From: JBOFLO01 sp051657905
Lineage (GTDB): Bacteria > Patescibacteriota > Gracilibacteria > UBA1369
Direction: 5' to 3'
DNA: 22,638 bases
Assembly (NCBI GenBank): GCA_051657905.1
Contig: JBOFLO010000073.1
Coordinates: forward strand, 1-22,638
Shown here: positions 1 through 7,651 of the stretch, one piece after another
Layout: each line of letters begins with the position of its first letter
How positions within the stretch are numbered: the stretch's first letter is position 1
Notes under the pieces: generated by a model
What the model saw: only the letters and a program-made list of their open reading frames with translations
The model's database searches: none
What the model was told of the DNA's origin: nothing
Made by a program: the position numbers and the translations under genes

Positions 1-120
1 TTTGATGGGTTGACGGTGGGGCGGGGGCCGGCTAATTTGATTCAGGGATTGCGGGATTTTTTCGGTGCTCATCAATTTGAAAAAATTGGTCAGACAGGTT
101 TGTTTCATGAGCAATGGTAG
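1..120 (+). CDS. gnd: 6-phosphogluconate dehydrogenase, C-terminal end (5' part outside window)
   Basis: The window opens in frame inside a gene that stops with TAG at 118-120. The 39 visible residues include ANLIQGLRDFFGAH and end GLFHEQW. This is the conserved tail of decarboxylating 6-phosphogluconate dehydrogenase (typically NLIQAQRDYFGAH... and a terminal FH..W), which inserts into the partner subunit and closes its active site. The enzyme turns 6-phosphogluconate into ribulose-5-phosphate, CO2 and a reduced nicotinamide cofactor in the cytoplasm. The next two genes on the same strand are zwf and pgl, the two earlier steps of the pathway, which supports the call. Only the tail is visible, so cofactor preference and total length cannot be judged. 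Confidence 0.88.
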   Translation, partial: FDGLTVGRGPANLIQGLRDFFGAHQFEKIGQTGLFHEQW

Positions 121-148
121 GCTGGGAATTAATATTCAAAAATAAATA

Positions 149-1561
149 ATGCAAAAAACTACCTTTAAAAAGCCTTTTCAGATGATAATCTTTGGAGCCA
201 GCGGGGATTTGGCTTCATTAATGTTATTTCCTTCGATTTATGAATTATTCATACAAAATCGCTTAGATAAATTTGAAATTATTGGATTTTCCAGATCTTA
301 TTTTTCTGAAAAAGAATTTAGAAAATTGGTGGAAGATAGTGTGAAGAAAAAATTTCCCGATGAAATTGTTCAGATTAAAAAGTTTGCAGAGCATTTTCAT
401 TATTTCCAAGGGGATTATGGAAGTGTGGAAAGCTTCAAAGAACTGGCTACATTCAGCCAAAAATTAGACAAAGAAAAGCTGAAGTCTAAATCAGAAAAAC
501 TAGCATACTTTTCTGTACCGCCGCAGGTTTATAAAAGTTTGTTGGTGAATTTAAGTAAAACTTTGAAAGAAGCGAAATTGATTATTGAAAAACCATTTGG
601 TTCGGATGGGAAAACTGCCAAGAAACTGTTTAGTACTTTAAAGGCAAATTTTTCGGAGGAGAAAGTTTTTCTTTTAGATCATTATTTGGGGAAAAGAGCT
701 TATCAGAGTATTTATAAATTACGTTTTCAAAATAGTGTAATAAATAATTTGATTAGCGGTAAACAAATTGCCAATATTCAAATCAGTGCCTTGGAAAAGG
801 CTGATGCAGCTAAACGAGTTGGGTATTTTGATCAGGTGGGAATTATTAAAGACATGATTCAGTCGCATTTGTTACAAGTTTTGGCTTTAATAACTATGGA
901 AATGGAGGTGAACCCAAGCTTGGAGAGTATTAGTAAGGCTAAAAATAATATTTTAAAAGCATTAAGATTTAACAAGAGTCCTGATAATTTGGCATTGGGA
1001 CAATATAAATCTTATAAAAAAACTGATAAGCAAGTCGCGCAGTCCAATACAGAAACATTTGCGGCTATTAAATTGCAGTTGAAAAAAAAGGAATGGTTGA
1101 ATATCCCGATATATATTCGTACTGGGAAAAATGTGCAGGCTAATAATCAAAAAGTGGTTATTGAATTTAAAAAAATGCCCTATCAATCTGATAAGATTGA
1201 AGCAAATAAATTAATTTTTGAAATAAAACCTGAAGAAAAATTAACTTTGAAATTAGTGGAGGAGGAAAATAATAATGCAATGGAATGGAGTAGTGTGGAG
1301 CAGGTTGAATTGCACCAAAATATGGCTTGTAGCGGGGATCATTGTTTGAGTGAGCATGCTTCACTCATTTTGGATGTGATGAAAGATAGACGTACTTATT
1401 TTTTGACTTTTGCAGAAGTTTTGTCGGCTTGGAAATTAATAGATCAAGTTAGTGCTTTTATAAAAAATAGAAAATTGAAGCCAGAAATTTATGCCGATGA
1501 GGGCGACGGGCCAAAGCAAGCAAATGCTTTGATAGGAAAAGATAAATTTAAATGGACATAA
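149..1561 (+). CDS. zwf: Glucose-6-phosphate 1-dehydrogenase
   Basis: Oxidises glucose-6-phosphate to 6-phosphogluconolactone and reduces NADP+ (or NAD+), the first step of the oxidative pentose phosphate pathway. It has 470 residues against a usual 480-510. Seen: Rossmann fingerprint GASGDLA (16-22), IIEKPFGSD (145-153), substrate motif LLDHYLGK (175-182; D177, H178), GYFDQVGIIKDMIQSHLLQ (225-243) with the catalytic base H240, and IRTGK (323-327). These residue numbers happen to match the Leuconostoc enzyme. The stretch after the fingerprint, usually xRKL, reads SLML here, so the lysine that normally contacts the substrate is a methionine (M25). It lies 28 bases after gnd and 3 bases before pgl, in one operon. 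No Shine-Dalgarno sequence precedes the ATG. Confidence 0.93.
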   Translation: MQKTTFKKPFQMIIFGASGDLASLMLFPSIYELFIQNRLDKFEIIGFSRSYFSEKEFRKLVEDSVKKKFPDEIVQIKKFAEHFHYFQGDYGSVESFKELATFSQKLDKEKLKSKSEKLAYFSVPPQVYKSLLVNLSKTLKEAKLIIEKPFGSDGKTAKKLFSTLKANFSEEKVFLLDHYLGKRAYQSIYKLRFQNSVINNLISGKQIANIQISALEKADAAKRVGYFDQVGIIKDMIQSHLLQVLALITMEMEVNPSLESISKAKNNILKALRFNKSPDNLALGQYKSYKKTDKQVAQSNTETFAAIKLQLKKKEWLNIPIYIRTGKNVQANNQKVVIEFKKMPYQSDKIEANKLIFEIKPEEKLTLKLVEEENNNAMEWSSVEQVELHQNMACSGDHCLSEHASLILDVMKDRRTYFLTFAEVLSAWKLIDQVSAFIKNRKLKPEIYADEGDGPKQANALIGKDKFKWT

Positions 1562-1564
1562 GTT

Positions 1565-2257
1565 ATGAAATTAAAAAAATTTAATTCTGAGGAGGCTTTT
1601 GTGAATGATAGTATTGCTTTGATCAGCGAAATAATTTGGAATGCTCAGAGTGAAAAAGGACGGGCGGTGATTGGTGTTTCTGGCGGCAGTACGCCGAAGA
1701 AGATTTATGAAGGAGTAGGTCAAATGGCGGCGGATGACCAATTGGATTTGTTAAAAACGGATGTATTTTTGCTTGATGAGAGGATGGTGGGGCTGGATAA
1801 TGCTGCGTCTAATTACAAAATGATTAGGGAAAGTTTATACGCCGGAAATAATTTACAGTTCCTGAATAATTTGCATTATTTTGAGACTGCTCTTGGCAGA
1901 TATCAGGCGGCCGAAAAGTATAAGAAAGAGTTGGCGGCTTTGGCGAATTTAGAAATGGATGCGGTGATTTTGGGAATTGGGCCAGATGGACATTTTGCTT
2001 CGATTTTTCCTGGTTATGTGGAGATGGATAAGGGAGAGTTGGTGATTATGAGTGAGACTGAGCAATTTGAGGTGGAAGAGAGGTTGAGTGTTGGACCCGC
2101 AGTTATTTTGAATGCCAAAAAAATTCTGGTTTTGTTAAAAGGTGAAGAGAAAAGGAGTGTGGTAGAACAGTTATTGAGTGGGGATAAAAAGCCTCAAGAA
2201 TATCCAGCTATGATTTTGTTGAATCATTTAAATTTAGAAGTTTTTTACTGTGAATAA
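1565..2257 (+). CDS. pgl: 6-phosphogluconolactonase (DevB type)
   Basis: Hydrolyses 6-phosphogluconolactone to 6-phosphogluconate, the middle step between zwf and gnd. The 230 residues match the usual length. Family motifs are clear: GVSGGSTPKKIYE (37-49, phosphate-binding loop), LLDERMVGLDNAASNYKM (69-86) and LGIGPDGHFASIFPG (136-150). The last two separate it from glucosamine-6-phosphate deaminase, a member of the same superfamily. The start is 3 bases after the zwf stop with no ribosome binding site of its own, so translation is probably coupled to zwf. With gnd and zwf it completes the oxidative branch in one operon. Confidence 0.93.
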   Translation: MKLKKFNSEEAFVNDSIALISEIIWNAQSEKGRAVIGVSGGSTPKKIYEGVGQMAADDQLDLLKTDVFLLDERMVGLDNAASNYKMIRESLYAGNNLQFLNNLHYFETALGRYQAAEKYKKELAALANLEMDAVILGIGPDGHFASIFPGYVEMDKGELVIMSETEQFEVEERLSVGPAVILNAKKILVLLKGEEKRSVVEQLLSGDKKPQEYPAMILLNHLNLEVFYCE

Positions 2258-2258
2258 T

Positions 2259-2825
2259 ATGAAACAAATGCCGGAGCAACCAGGTAAAGAAAGTCTTATT
2301 AATAAAATACCAACGATTTTGTGGGTGATAATTATTCCTGCAGTACTGTTTGGTGGAATAGCGGGAATTATTGCTACATTTTGGGCGCTGGCTACGGTGG
2401 AGGGAGTGGCTTCAATAGCGTTGATTGTAGCAGCTATATTAGTTGTTCATTTTGAAAATAAGGTCAAAGTGACAGGTCAAAAGCCGAATAAACTTATAAC
2501 AGCTATAGCAATTTCTTTTTTTGCATTAATGGGTATGTCGGTGGATCAACCGGGGAATTTTCTTTATAATAAGCCGTTAGGATGGGCTTTTTGTCCGAGC
2601 CAAACTAATTTGGAGAGATATGTGGATATAAGCAATCCCCTACCCGGGACTACTTATGTGATACAGGAATTTAGATGTGTTGATGATTCGGGGAAAAAAG
2701 TTAAGGAGTTGGGAATGACCGACTTGATGTTGGGGAGATTTGTAGAATATGTGCTGATTGGATACGCTTTGATTTATTTGAATAAATTGATTTCGTATTT
2801 CAGGGAAAGAAAAAATCCTGTTTAG
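2259..2825 (+). CDS. Small four-helix membrane protein of unknown function
   Basis: I do not recognise this protein (188 residues from ATG 2259). A GTG at 2250 in the same frame would add three residues and overlap pgl. I prefer the ATG one base after the pgl stop, because its AATATG context is common in this window. Counting from the GTG, hydrophobic segments lie near 21-46, 51-67, 82-96 and 162-181, and about 65 residues lie between the third and fourth, with two cysteines (C115, C143) that could form a disulfide if the loop is outside the cell. The tail is basic (YFRERKNPV). It is probably co-transcribed with gnd-zwf-pgl. It ends one base from the convergent hflX stop. Confidence 0.72.
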   Translation: MKQMPEQPGKESLINKIPTILWVIIIPAVLFGGIAGIIATFWALATVEGVASIALIVAAILVVHFENKVKVTGQKPNKLITAIAISFFALMGMSVDQPGNFLYNKPLGWAFCPSQTNLERYVDISNPLPGTTYVIQEFRCVDDSGKKVKELGMTDLMLGRFVEYVLIGYALIYLNKLISYFRERKNPV

Positions 2826-2826
2826 A

Positions 2827-3921
2827 TTAAGAATAAAGTTTTTTCTCGATAATTTGTTTTAATTCAGGTAATCCGGTGCCGTTGTGGCTGGAGGTGATGA
2901 CGGGTGAAAAACGTGCGTATTTTTTTAATAGTTCGGTTGTGTCGAGTTCTGCGGGGACCAAATCAGATTTGTTGAATACGTAAATAGTTGGCTTTTGATG
3001 TGCCTCTAAACTTGCTAAAACCTCATTAACCACAGCGATTTTTCTGTCGTATCGCGGATCGCTTAAATCTATTACATGAAGTAGTAAATCGGCATGAACA
3101 GTTTCTTCTAAAGTGGAATGGAAAGATTTTATTAAAGATGGTGGTAAATCTTGAATGAAACCAATTGTATCGGTGAGTAAAACTGCGTGATCGCGATTCT
3201 CATAATATAATTTGGCTACGCGAGTATCTAAGGTAGCGAAAAGTTCGTCGGCGCTGTAGGCACCTTTGTTTGTTAAGGCATTTAATAAACTGGATTTGCC
3301 GACATTGGTATATCCCACAATACCAACAGTTTTAAAATTTTTGCGGCGACGGCCGGCGCGATGCAATTCACGATTGCGCTGAGATTTTTCCAATTCTCTT
3401 TCGATTTTTTTCTGATGAAGGGCAATGTGACGTTTCATGATTTCGGTATTGGTTTCACCGATACCCTTGGTACCAATACCCGCTGCCTGTCTGGATAAAA
3501 CCATACCCATACCATAAATACGAGGCCCCATGTGTTTTAAGCTGGCCAATTCAATTTCCAATTGAGCTTCTTTAGTCTCAGCATGTTTTTGGAAAATTTT
3601 AAGTATCAAATCAACACGATCCCAAACCACCAAATTCACTTTTTTAAATTGCTCGGAAAGATTGTATGTTTGGAGGGGTTTTAGCTCATTATTTACAATT
3701 AAAATATTGGCACCAAGACGTTTGCCCTCCTGCATTAATTCTTCTATTTTCCCTGATCCGATAAAAGTTTTGTAAACTGGGGAAATTTTCTTTTGTAGGG
3801 ATTTCAATAAAACTACCCCGCCATAAGTTTTAATTAAACTCTCGGCTTCAGACAAACGATAGGCAGCCTCGTCTTTGCTCATGTCCAAGGGAATGCAATC
3901 GATAAGAATAGCTCTCAGCAT
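2827..3921 (-). CDS. hflX: Ribosome-associated GTPase HflX
   Basis: HflX binds the 50S subunit and splits stalled or hibernating ribosomes. It has 364 residues: an N-terminal HflX domain, a coiled-coil linker near 140-195 with the family sequence LSRQAAGIGTKGIGE, then the G domain. GTPase motifs: GYTNVGKSS (G1, 203-211), DTIGFIQDLP (G3, 251-260), FNKSD (G4, 316-320). The pairing of GYTNxGKS with TDTIGFIxDLP is diagnostic for HflX over other Obg-HflX GTPases. The usual C-terminal extension of the longer Gram-negative forms is absent. It is a single gene on the minus strand, with its own promoter and a short predicted leader. Confidence 0.95.
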   Translation of the reverse strand: MLRAILIDCIPLDMSKDEAAYRLSEAESLIKTYGGVVLLKSLQKKISPVYKTFIGSGKIEELMQEGKRLGANILIVNNELKPLQTYNLSEQFKKVNLVVWDRVDLILKIFQKHAETKEAQLEIELASLKHMGPRIYGMGMVLSRQAAGIGTKGIGETNTEIMKRHIALHQKKIERELEKSQRNRELHRAGRRRKNFKTVGIVGYTNVGKSSLLNALTNKGAYSADELFATLDTRVAKLYYENRDHAVLLTDTIGFIQDLPPSLIKSFHSTLEETVHADLLLHVIDLSDPRYDRKIAVVNEVLASLEAHQKPTIYVFNKSDLVPAELDTTELLKKYARFSPVITSSHNGTGLPELKQIIEKKLYS

Positions 3922-3939
3922 AGATTTTGTATTAATTTC

Positions 3940-3968
3940 ATTATTAAAATTAACATAAATCCTGACAA
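3940..3968 (-). promoter_or_regulatory. Predicted promoter of hflX
   Basis: Reading the minus strand, TTGTCA (3963-3968) and AATAAT (3940-3945) are separated by 17 bases. A transcript would start near 3933, leaving about 12 bases before the ATG at 3921, with no Shine-Dalgarno sequence in them. Confidence 0.5.
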
Positions 3969-4019
3969 AATGTTACAAAAAGCCCAGAAGATAGAGGAAA
4001 GTCTGCCACCTGATTAATC

Positions 4020-4047
4020 TTGTATAAACGAACTTTAATGGTATAAT
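4020..4047 (+). promoter_or_regulatory. Predicted extended -10 promoter of the 4067 gene
   Basis: TGGTATAAT at 4039-4047 is a perfect -10 box with the TGn extension. A weak -35 (TTGTAT, 4020-4025) lies 16 bases upstream. The start would be near 4054, giving a leader of about 13 bases with no Shine-Dalgarno sequence. It diverges from the hflX promoter. Confidence 0.65.
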
Positions 4048-4066
4048 AACCTCTTAATATTTTCAT

Positions 4067-4612
4067 ATGAGTGAATTAAAAAAGGAAAATCAGAAAATTG
4101 ATTTGAAAGAGGTGCCAGGTGATGAAATTGATAATGTCTTGAATTTTTTTAAGGAAAAGATTGATGAGCCAAATTTTCATACTGGGAGTTTTTCTAAAAT
4201 AGATCCCAGTAAACCGGGTTGGAAGGTGAAATTGATTACGACTGATGCTTCGATGAAAATACAAATTTTTCCAGTATTAAATTATTTCAAGAAGCATAAA
4301 ATCGGTTTTTTGAGAGTGAATGAAAATGCCAAAAATCAAAATCATTATGAGATTTTGGTTTTTCCTGAAGAGGGCTGCATCCTCAAGCAGGTACCAAAAG
4401 ATTTCTGCAAAGCGATTGATTCGATGAATATATTTTTTATTGAGGAAGATGAGGAGGTGGTAGAGGCGAAGCCAGTGGAGGAAGTGATTGATGCTATTAG
4501 AGAGGATATTGCCTATATTGATGAATTTGGAATTGTGACCAAGGATCAATTAGAGGAATTAGAAATGGCGGTGGATAATGAAGGGAGCCATGATGTTGAG
4601 ATTGATGAATAG
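4067..4612 (+). CDS. Acidic orphan protein, unknown function
   Basis: I do not recognise this 181-residue protein. It is soluble, with no signal peptide and no membrane segment. The N-terminal third is charged, and a central part of mixed beta and alpha character (roughly 50-125) contains GWKVKLITTDASMKIQIFP and a later YEILVFPEEG. The C-terminal 55 residues are strongly acidic (EEDEEVVEAKPVEEV and DNEGSHDVEIDE). It stands alone between hflX and a bidirectional terminator, with its own good promoter, so it is a single-gene unit. An acidic tail of this kind could contact a basic partner, but nothing in the sequence names one. Confidence 0.72.
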   Translation: MSELKKENQKIDLKEVPGDEIDNVLNFFKEKIDEPNFHTGSFSKIDPSKPGWKVKLITTDASMKIQIFPVLNYFKKHKIGFLRVNENAKNQNHYEILVFPEEGCILKQVPKDFCKAIDSMNIFFIEEDEEVVEAKPVEEVIDAIREDIAYIDEFGIVTKDQLEELEMAVDNEGSHDVEIDE

Positions 4613-4623
4613 TTTTTAAAATC

Positions 4624-4658
4624 AAAAAGCCTCTCCCTTTAACAGGAGAGGCTTTTTT
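4624..4658. terminator. Bidirectional intrinsic terminator
   Basis: A 13-base-pair stem (4624-4636 with 4645-4657) has arms AAAAAGCCTCTCC and GGAGAGGCTTTTT and an 8-base loop. The T-run on one side and the A-run on the other let it serve both convergent genes, the one ending at 4612 (+) and the one ending at 4677 (-). Confidence 0.92.
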
Positions 4659-4676
4659 GCAGTTATTGGCAATAGA

Positions 4677-7385
4677 TTAGCCCTCTGCCATAGGCATTAT
4701 TAAGTCGTTGTAATAAACTGGGTAGGTTTCGCCAGCCAATTCAACTTGTTTAATTTCTTTCAAGTCAGAAAGTTGATTTGCCTTAACCATGCCTTGAGAA
4801 ACGGAATAAAGATTCTCACCAATGTATAGCATTCTTTGAATAGATTTATCATAGGCTCCATAACCATCTCTTAATAAATCTGTAGCTTCTTGAGAATTCA
4901 AGTGAGTGATTTTGCCCTTTAATTGGAAACCTTTAGCTAAATCAATTCCATAAACATATGCACCCATGAAAACTGTTTTTGGATAAATATATTCATTGGA
5001 TTGGCAGCTGTTTGCACCATCACAATCTGCAGAACAAGTAGTTACTCCGTTTTCAGTTGTACAAACGCTTGGTTTACAAACTTTGTTACAGTTGCTTGGA
5101 CAAGTTCCGTAAGTATATTGACCACATTGAGTTGAATCAGCTTCCGGCATTTCTGTAACTGTAATTGGGAAAGCCATTAAATTCTTTTCTTTGTCGAATA
5201 ATAAGGCTTTGTGATTGTAAAGAAGTTCAGAATAAGTTCCTTGATCACCAATATTTTCTTTGAATAATTCTTTTGGATTATTTGGATCAGTTACATCGAA
5301 GAGCGCCATTTTGAAGCCTTTGATAGCTGTCCAATTCAAGCCGCCGGAAGAATTAGTATCAGTTCCTTCTACATCTTTACCGAAACCGATAAGGTGATTT
5401 TCATCATATGGATGGAGGTAATCGGAGTATCCAGGGATTTTTAATTCACCAATTACTTTAGGATTGGTAGGGTCTTTTAAGTCAAAAACAAATAATGGAT
5501 CGACGTTACGGAAAGTAACTACATAACCACGATCGCCCATAAATCTTACTGAATAAATTCTTTCGCCTTTGGCTAAGTTTTCAACATCGCCAATTACATC
5601 GAGGTCTTTATTCAAAACATATAGATTGTTATCTACAACTGTTTCGCCTAATTTATAAGAATTAGCTGTAGTAGCGATTCTTAAATTACCAAGATGTTCG
5701 TCCATGGAGAATTGATTCAAAACAGTTCCCGGAACTACACCTTCAGCGGCGTAATTAATGCTGTTTGGAGAAAGTGAGAAACGGTAAATCTTGCTACTGG
5801 ATTCAGAATTTTCTGACCAGTATCCCCAATCCCACACTGAAGAAGCTACATATAAATTATCTTGAGAGGCGTAAACATTTTCGCCGTTTCCAACCACTAC
5901 GTTACGGGAAATTGGTTGAGTTGGATTGTCCAAAGGAATCGCGGCAGTGATTAAGAAGTTGATTCCACGATTTTCCTGCTTAGGTAGAATCATTACTTTT
6001 TCACATGGAGCTAATAATTGATCTTTGCCAGTTGTAGAATCTGTGAACTTAGGAAGAACTTCGGATGCAGATGGATAAGTATATTTATCCATATACCAAA
6101 TTGGGTAGCTTGGATAATAGTTGGCAACTAAGTATAGAGTTCCATCAACACGACGAGATGTGCTGTAATAACCGTCTAATTCTACAGTTCTGTTTACTTT
6201 CACCTTGCTGCGATCAGTAATATCTAAAACGTAAACTTTAGTTCGAGGAGGATTGTAGTAAGGAGGGTAAATACCGATTTTGGCATCAGTTGTAGTAGCA
6301 TCTAACTCAGAATAATAAGGAGTGTAGTAGCTGTTAACAGAACCAATAACAGTTAGAGTATTTCCACTTACATACATTTCTGATGGGTAGAAATTTTCTT
6401 TTTCAGTTTCTCCCAAAGTAATGCTGGATAATTCTTTCAAGTTGGAGGCAGGATATGCTTCAACAATTCTGATGGTATTGCCTTTGATCAAATAAATATA
6501 TTTTCCGTCATTTTTAATAACATCAGCTTCGTCAACTCCGGCTTCTTGGACATTAGTGCTGGAATAATCGCCAGCTGCACCTTCTGATGATTTAGATTCA
6601 TTCTGAGCGGCGTCCATGGTAGGCGCGGGTGCTGCAGTCGGACTTTCAGCATCAGATTCTTCTCTGACACCGATACCTCCGCCGTAAGGATAACCATAGT
6701 CAACAACCATAGTTTGTTTAAATCTTTCATCCAATTCGGAACAAGAGTTTACATTAACTAATCCTTGTCCCTGGATTTCATTGAAAGTTCTAGTCGCTTT
6801 ATTTTCTACATCGGCTTTCAAACGATAAATAATTTCGGCCATTTCATCTCTGGTGATTTCTTCATTGAAATAATCAATACTTAGAGGAATAGCTTTTTTG
6901 TCTTGAAGGGCTTCAATATATTGTTTGAACCAAGCATCAGCGGATTGATCACCAAGGTCTAACTTATATGTATTAGCGATAATTTTTGCAGCTTCGGCAA
7001 AATTAATAGCTGAGGAAGGTTGGAAATTTCCATCGGCATAACCGTCTACCACTCCCCTAGTTTTAGCCTCACAAACATATTTGGCGAACCATTGATTGGT
7101 TACGTCGGGGAAACAATTTTCTCCGGCTGGAGTATCTGTTAATGAACCGATCAAAATTTTAATAAATTCTGCACGGTTAATGGTGTTGGATGGTTTGAAA
7201 GATCCATCCTGATATCCTTCAATTACTTTTTCCTGTTTAAGGAAATCGATAGCGGTGGAGTAAGTGGCCTCGGTATTTACATCGCTGAAAATATTGCTGG
7301 ATTGAGCCAGCAAGGGCGATGGAGTGATACCCAGACTAAAACCCAGTAACGACAGGCTCGCTACCAGCCTTAGATGCTTGCGCAT
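4677..7385 (-). CDS. Secreted SLH-domain protein with a beta-propeller (PF09826-like)
   Basis: 902 residues. It starts with a signal peptide (basic MRKHLR, hydrophobic core, cleavage probably after LLAQS near 29). SLH repeats follow near 32-80 (FSDV...GYQDGSFKPSNTINRAEF) and 91-138 (CFPDV...GYADGNFQPSSAINFAEA), with a weaker third near 145-190. These normally bind cell-wall polymers. A low-complexity linker (about 240-270) leads to a long propeller domain that opens with YSSTNVQEAGVDEADVIKND (274-293), the hallmark of the 'Beta propeller domain' family PF09826. Many blades carry phrases such as VYVLDITDRSKV and LFVFDLKDPTNPKVIG. A cysteine-rich insert with eight cysteines lies at 754-794. There is no sorting motif at the C terminus, so attachment should be through the SLH repeats. 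The enzymatic or binding role is unknown. Confidence 0.88.
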   Translation of the reverse strand: MRKHLRLVASLSLLGFSLGITPSPLLAQSSNIFSDVNTEATYSTAIDFLKQEKVIEGYQDGSFKPSNTINRAEFIKILIGSLTDTPAGENCFPDVTNQWFAKYVCEAKTRGVVDGYADGNFQPSSAINFAEAAKIIANTYKLDLGDQSADAWFKQYIEALQDKKAIPLSIDYFNEEITRDEMAEIIYRLKADVENKATRTFNEIQGQGLVNVNSCSELDERFKQTMVVDYGYPYGGGIGVREESDAESPTAAPAPTMDAAQNESKSSEGAAGDYSSTNVQEAGVDEADVIKNDGKYIYLIKGNTIRIVEAYPASNLKELSSITLGETEKENFYPSEMYVSGNTLTVIGSVNSYYTPYYSELDATTTDAKIGIYPPYYNPPRTKVYVLDITDRSKVKVNRTVELDGYYSTSRRVDGTLYLVANYYPSYPIWYMDKYTYPSASEVLPKFTDSTTGKDQLLAPCEKVMILPKQENRGINFLITAAIPLDNPTQPISRNVVVGNGENVYASQDNLYVASSVWDWGYWSENSESSSKIYRFSLSPNSINYAAEGVVPGTVLNQFSMDEHLGNLRIATTANSYKLGETVVDNNLYVLNKDLDVIGDVENLAKGERIYSVRFMGDRGYVVTFRNVDPLFVFDLKDPTNPKVIGELKIPGYSDYLHPYDENHLIGFGKDVEGTDTNSSGGLNWTAIKGFKMALFDVTDPNNPKELFKENIGDQGTYSELLYNHKALLFDKEKNLMAFPITVTEMPEADSTQCGQYTYGTCPSNCNKVCKPSVCTTENGVTTCSADCDGANSCQSNEYIYPKTVFMGAYVYGIDLAKGFQLKGKITHLNSQEATDLLRDGYGAYDKSIQRMLYIGENLYSVSQGMVKANQLSDLKEIKQVELAGETYPVYYNDLIMPMAEG

Positions 7386-7418
7386 AAAATTAAGTTAATA
7401 ATTAATTGGACTACGCAG

Positions 7419-7424
7419 ATTATA
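7419..7424 (-). promoter_or_regulatory. Predicted -10 box of the SLH-propeller gene
   Basis: The minus strand reads TATAAT at 7424-7419, a perfect -10 box 33 bases before the ATG. No convincing -35 box is found at 16-18 bases upstream. Confidence 0.45.
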
Positions 7425-7500
7425 ACCTAATCAGTAGCAAATATTACTCAGTGTAGTGATTTTACGTTGTTAAAAGCGGGAAATTGATTTTAATTCCAGG

Positions 7501-7584
7501 ACAGAAACTGGGTAGAATTTATATTTTTTTGAAAATAAAACTGGACCACTTTTCAAAAAAATATAAATTCTACCCAGTTTCTGT
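7501..7584. repeat. Perfect 35-bp palindrome, cored palindrome family, copy A
   Basis: Arms 7501-7535 and 7550-7584 are exact reverse complements and are separated by 14 bases (7536-7549). The outer 23 bases of each arm are unique to this site (begins ACAGAAACTGGGTAG). The inner part (T7GAAAA / TTTTCA7) and, on the minus strand, a GTTTTATTTTCA run resemble copies B (11299) and C (20209). It lies after the exonuclease gene and before the SLH-propeller gene on the minus strand. Any transcript of the exonuclease would end in this long hairpin, but it has no clear U-run after the stem. Confidence 0.9.
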
Positions 7585-7651
7585 ATGGGCTTATTTCATT
7601 TTCACTTTTAAACAAATCAACTATGAAAATTTTTGAGTTTTAGAAATGGAT

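Noticed and set aside
2250..2258. GTG at 2250 as the start of the membrane protein
   Set aside because: It would overlap pgl by 8 bases and adds only three residues. The ATG at 2259 has the start context common in this window.
7501..7584. Palindrome A as a simple intrinsic terminator
   Set aside because: The arms are far longer than needed and A/T-rich, no U-run follows the stem, and the core resembles two other elements that are not all located after genes.
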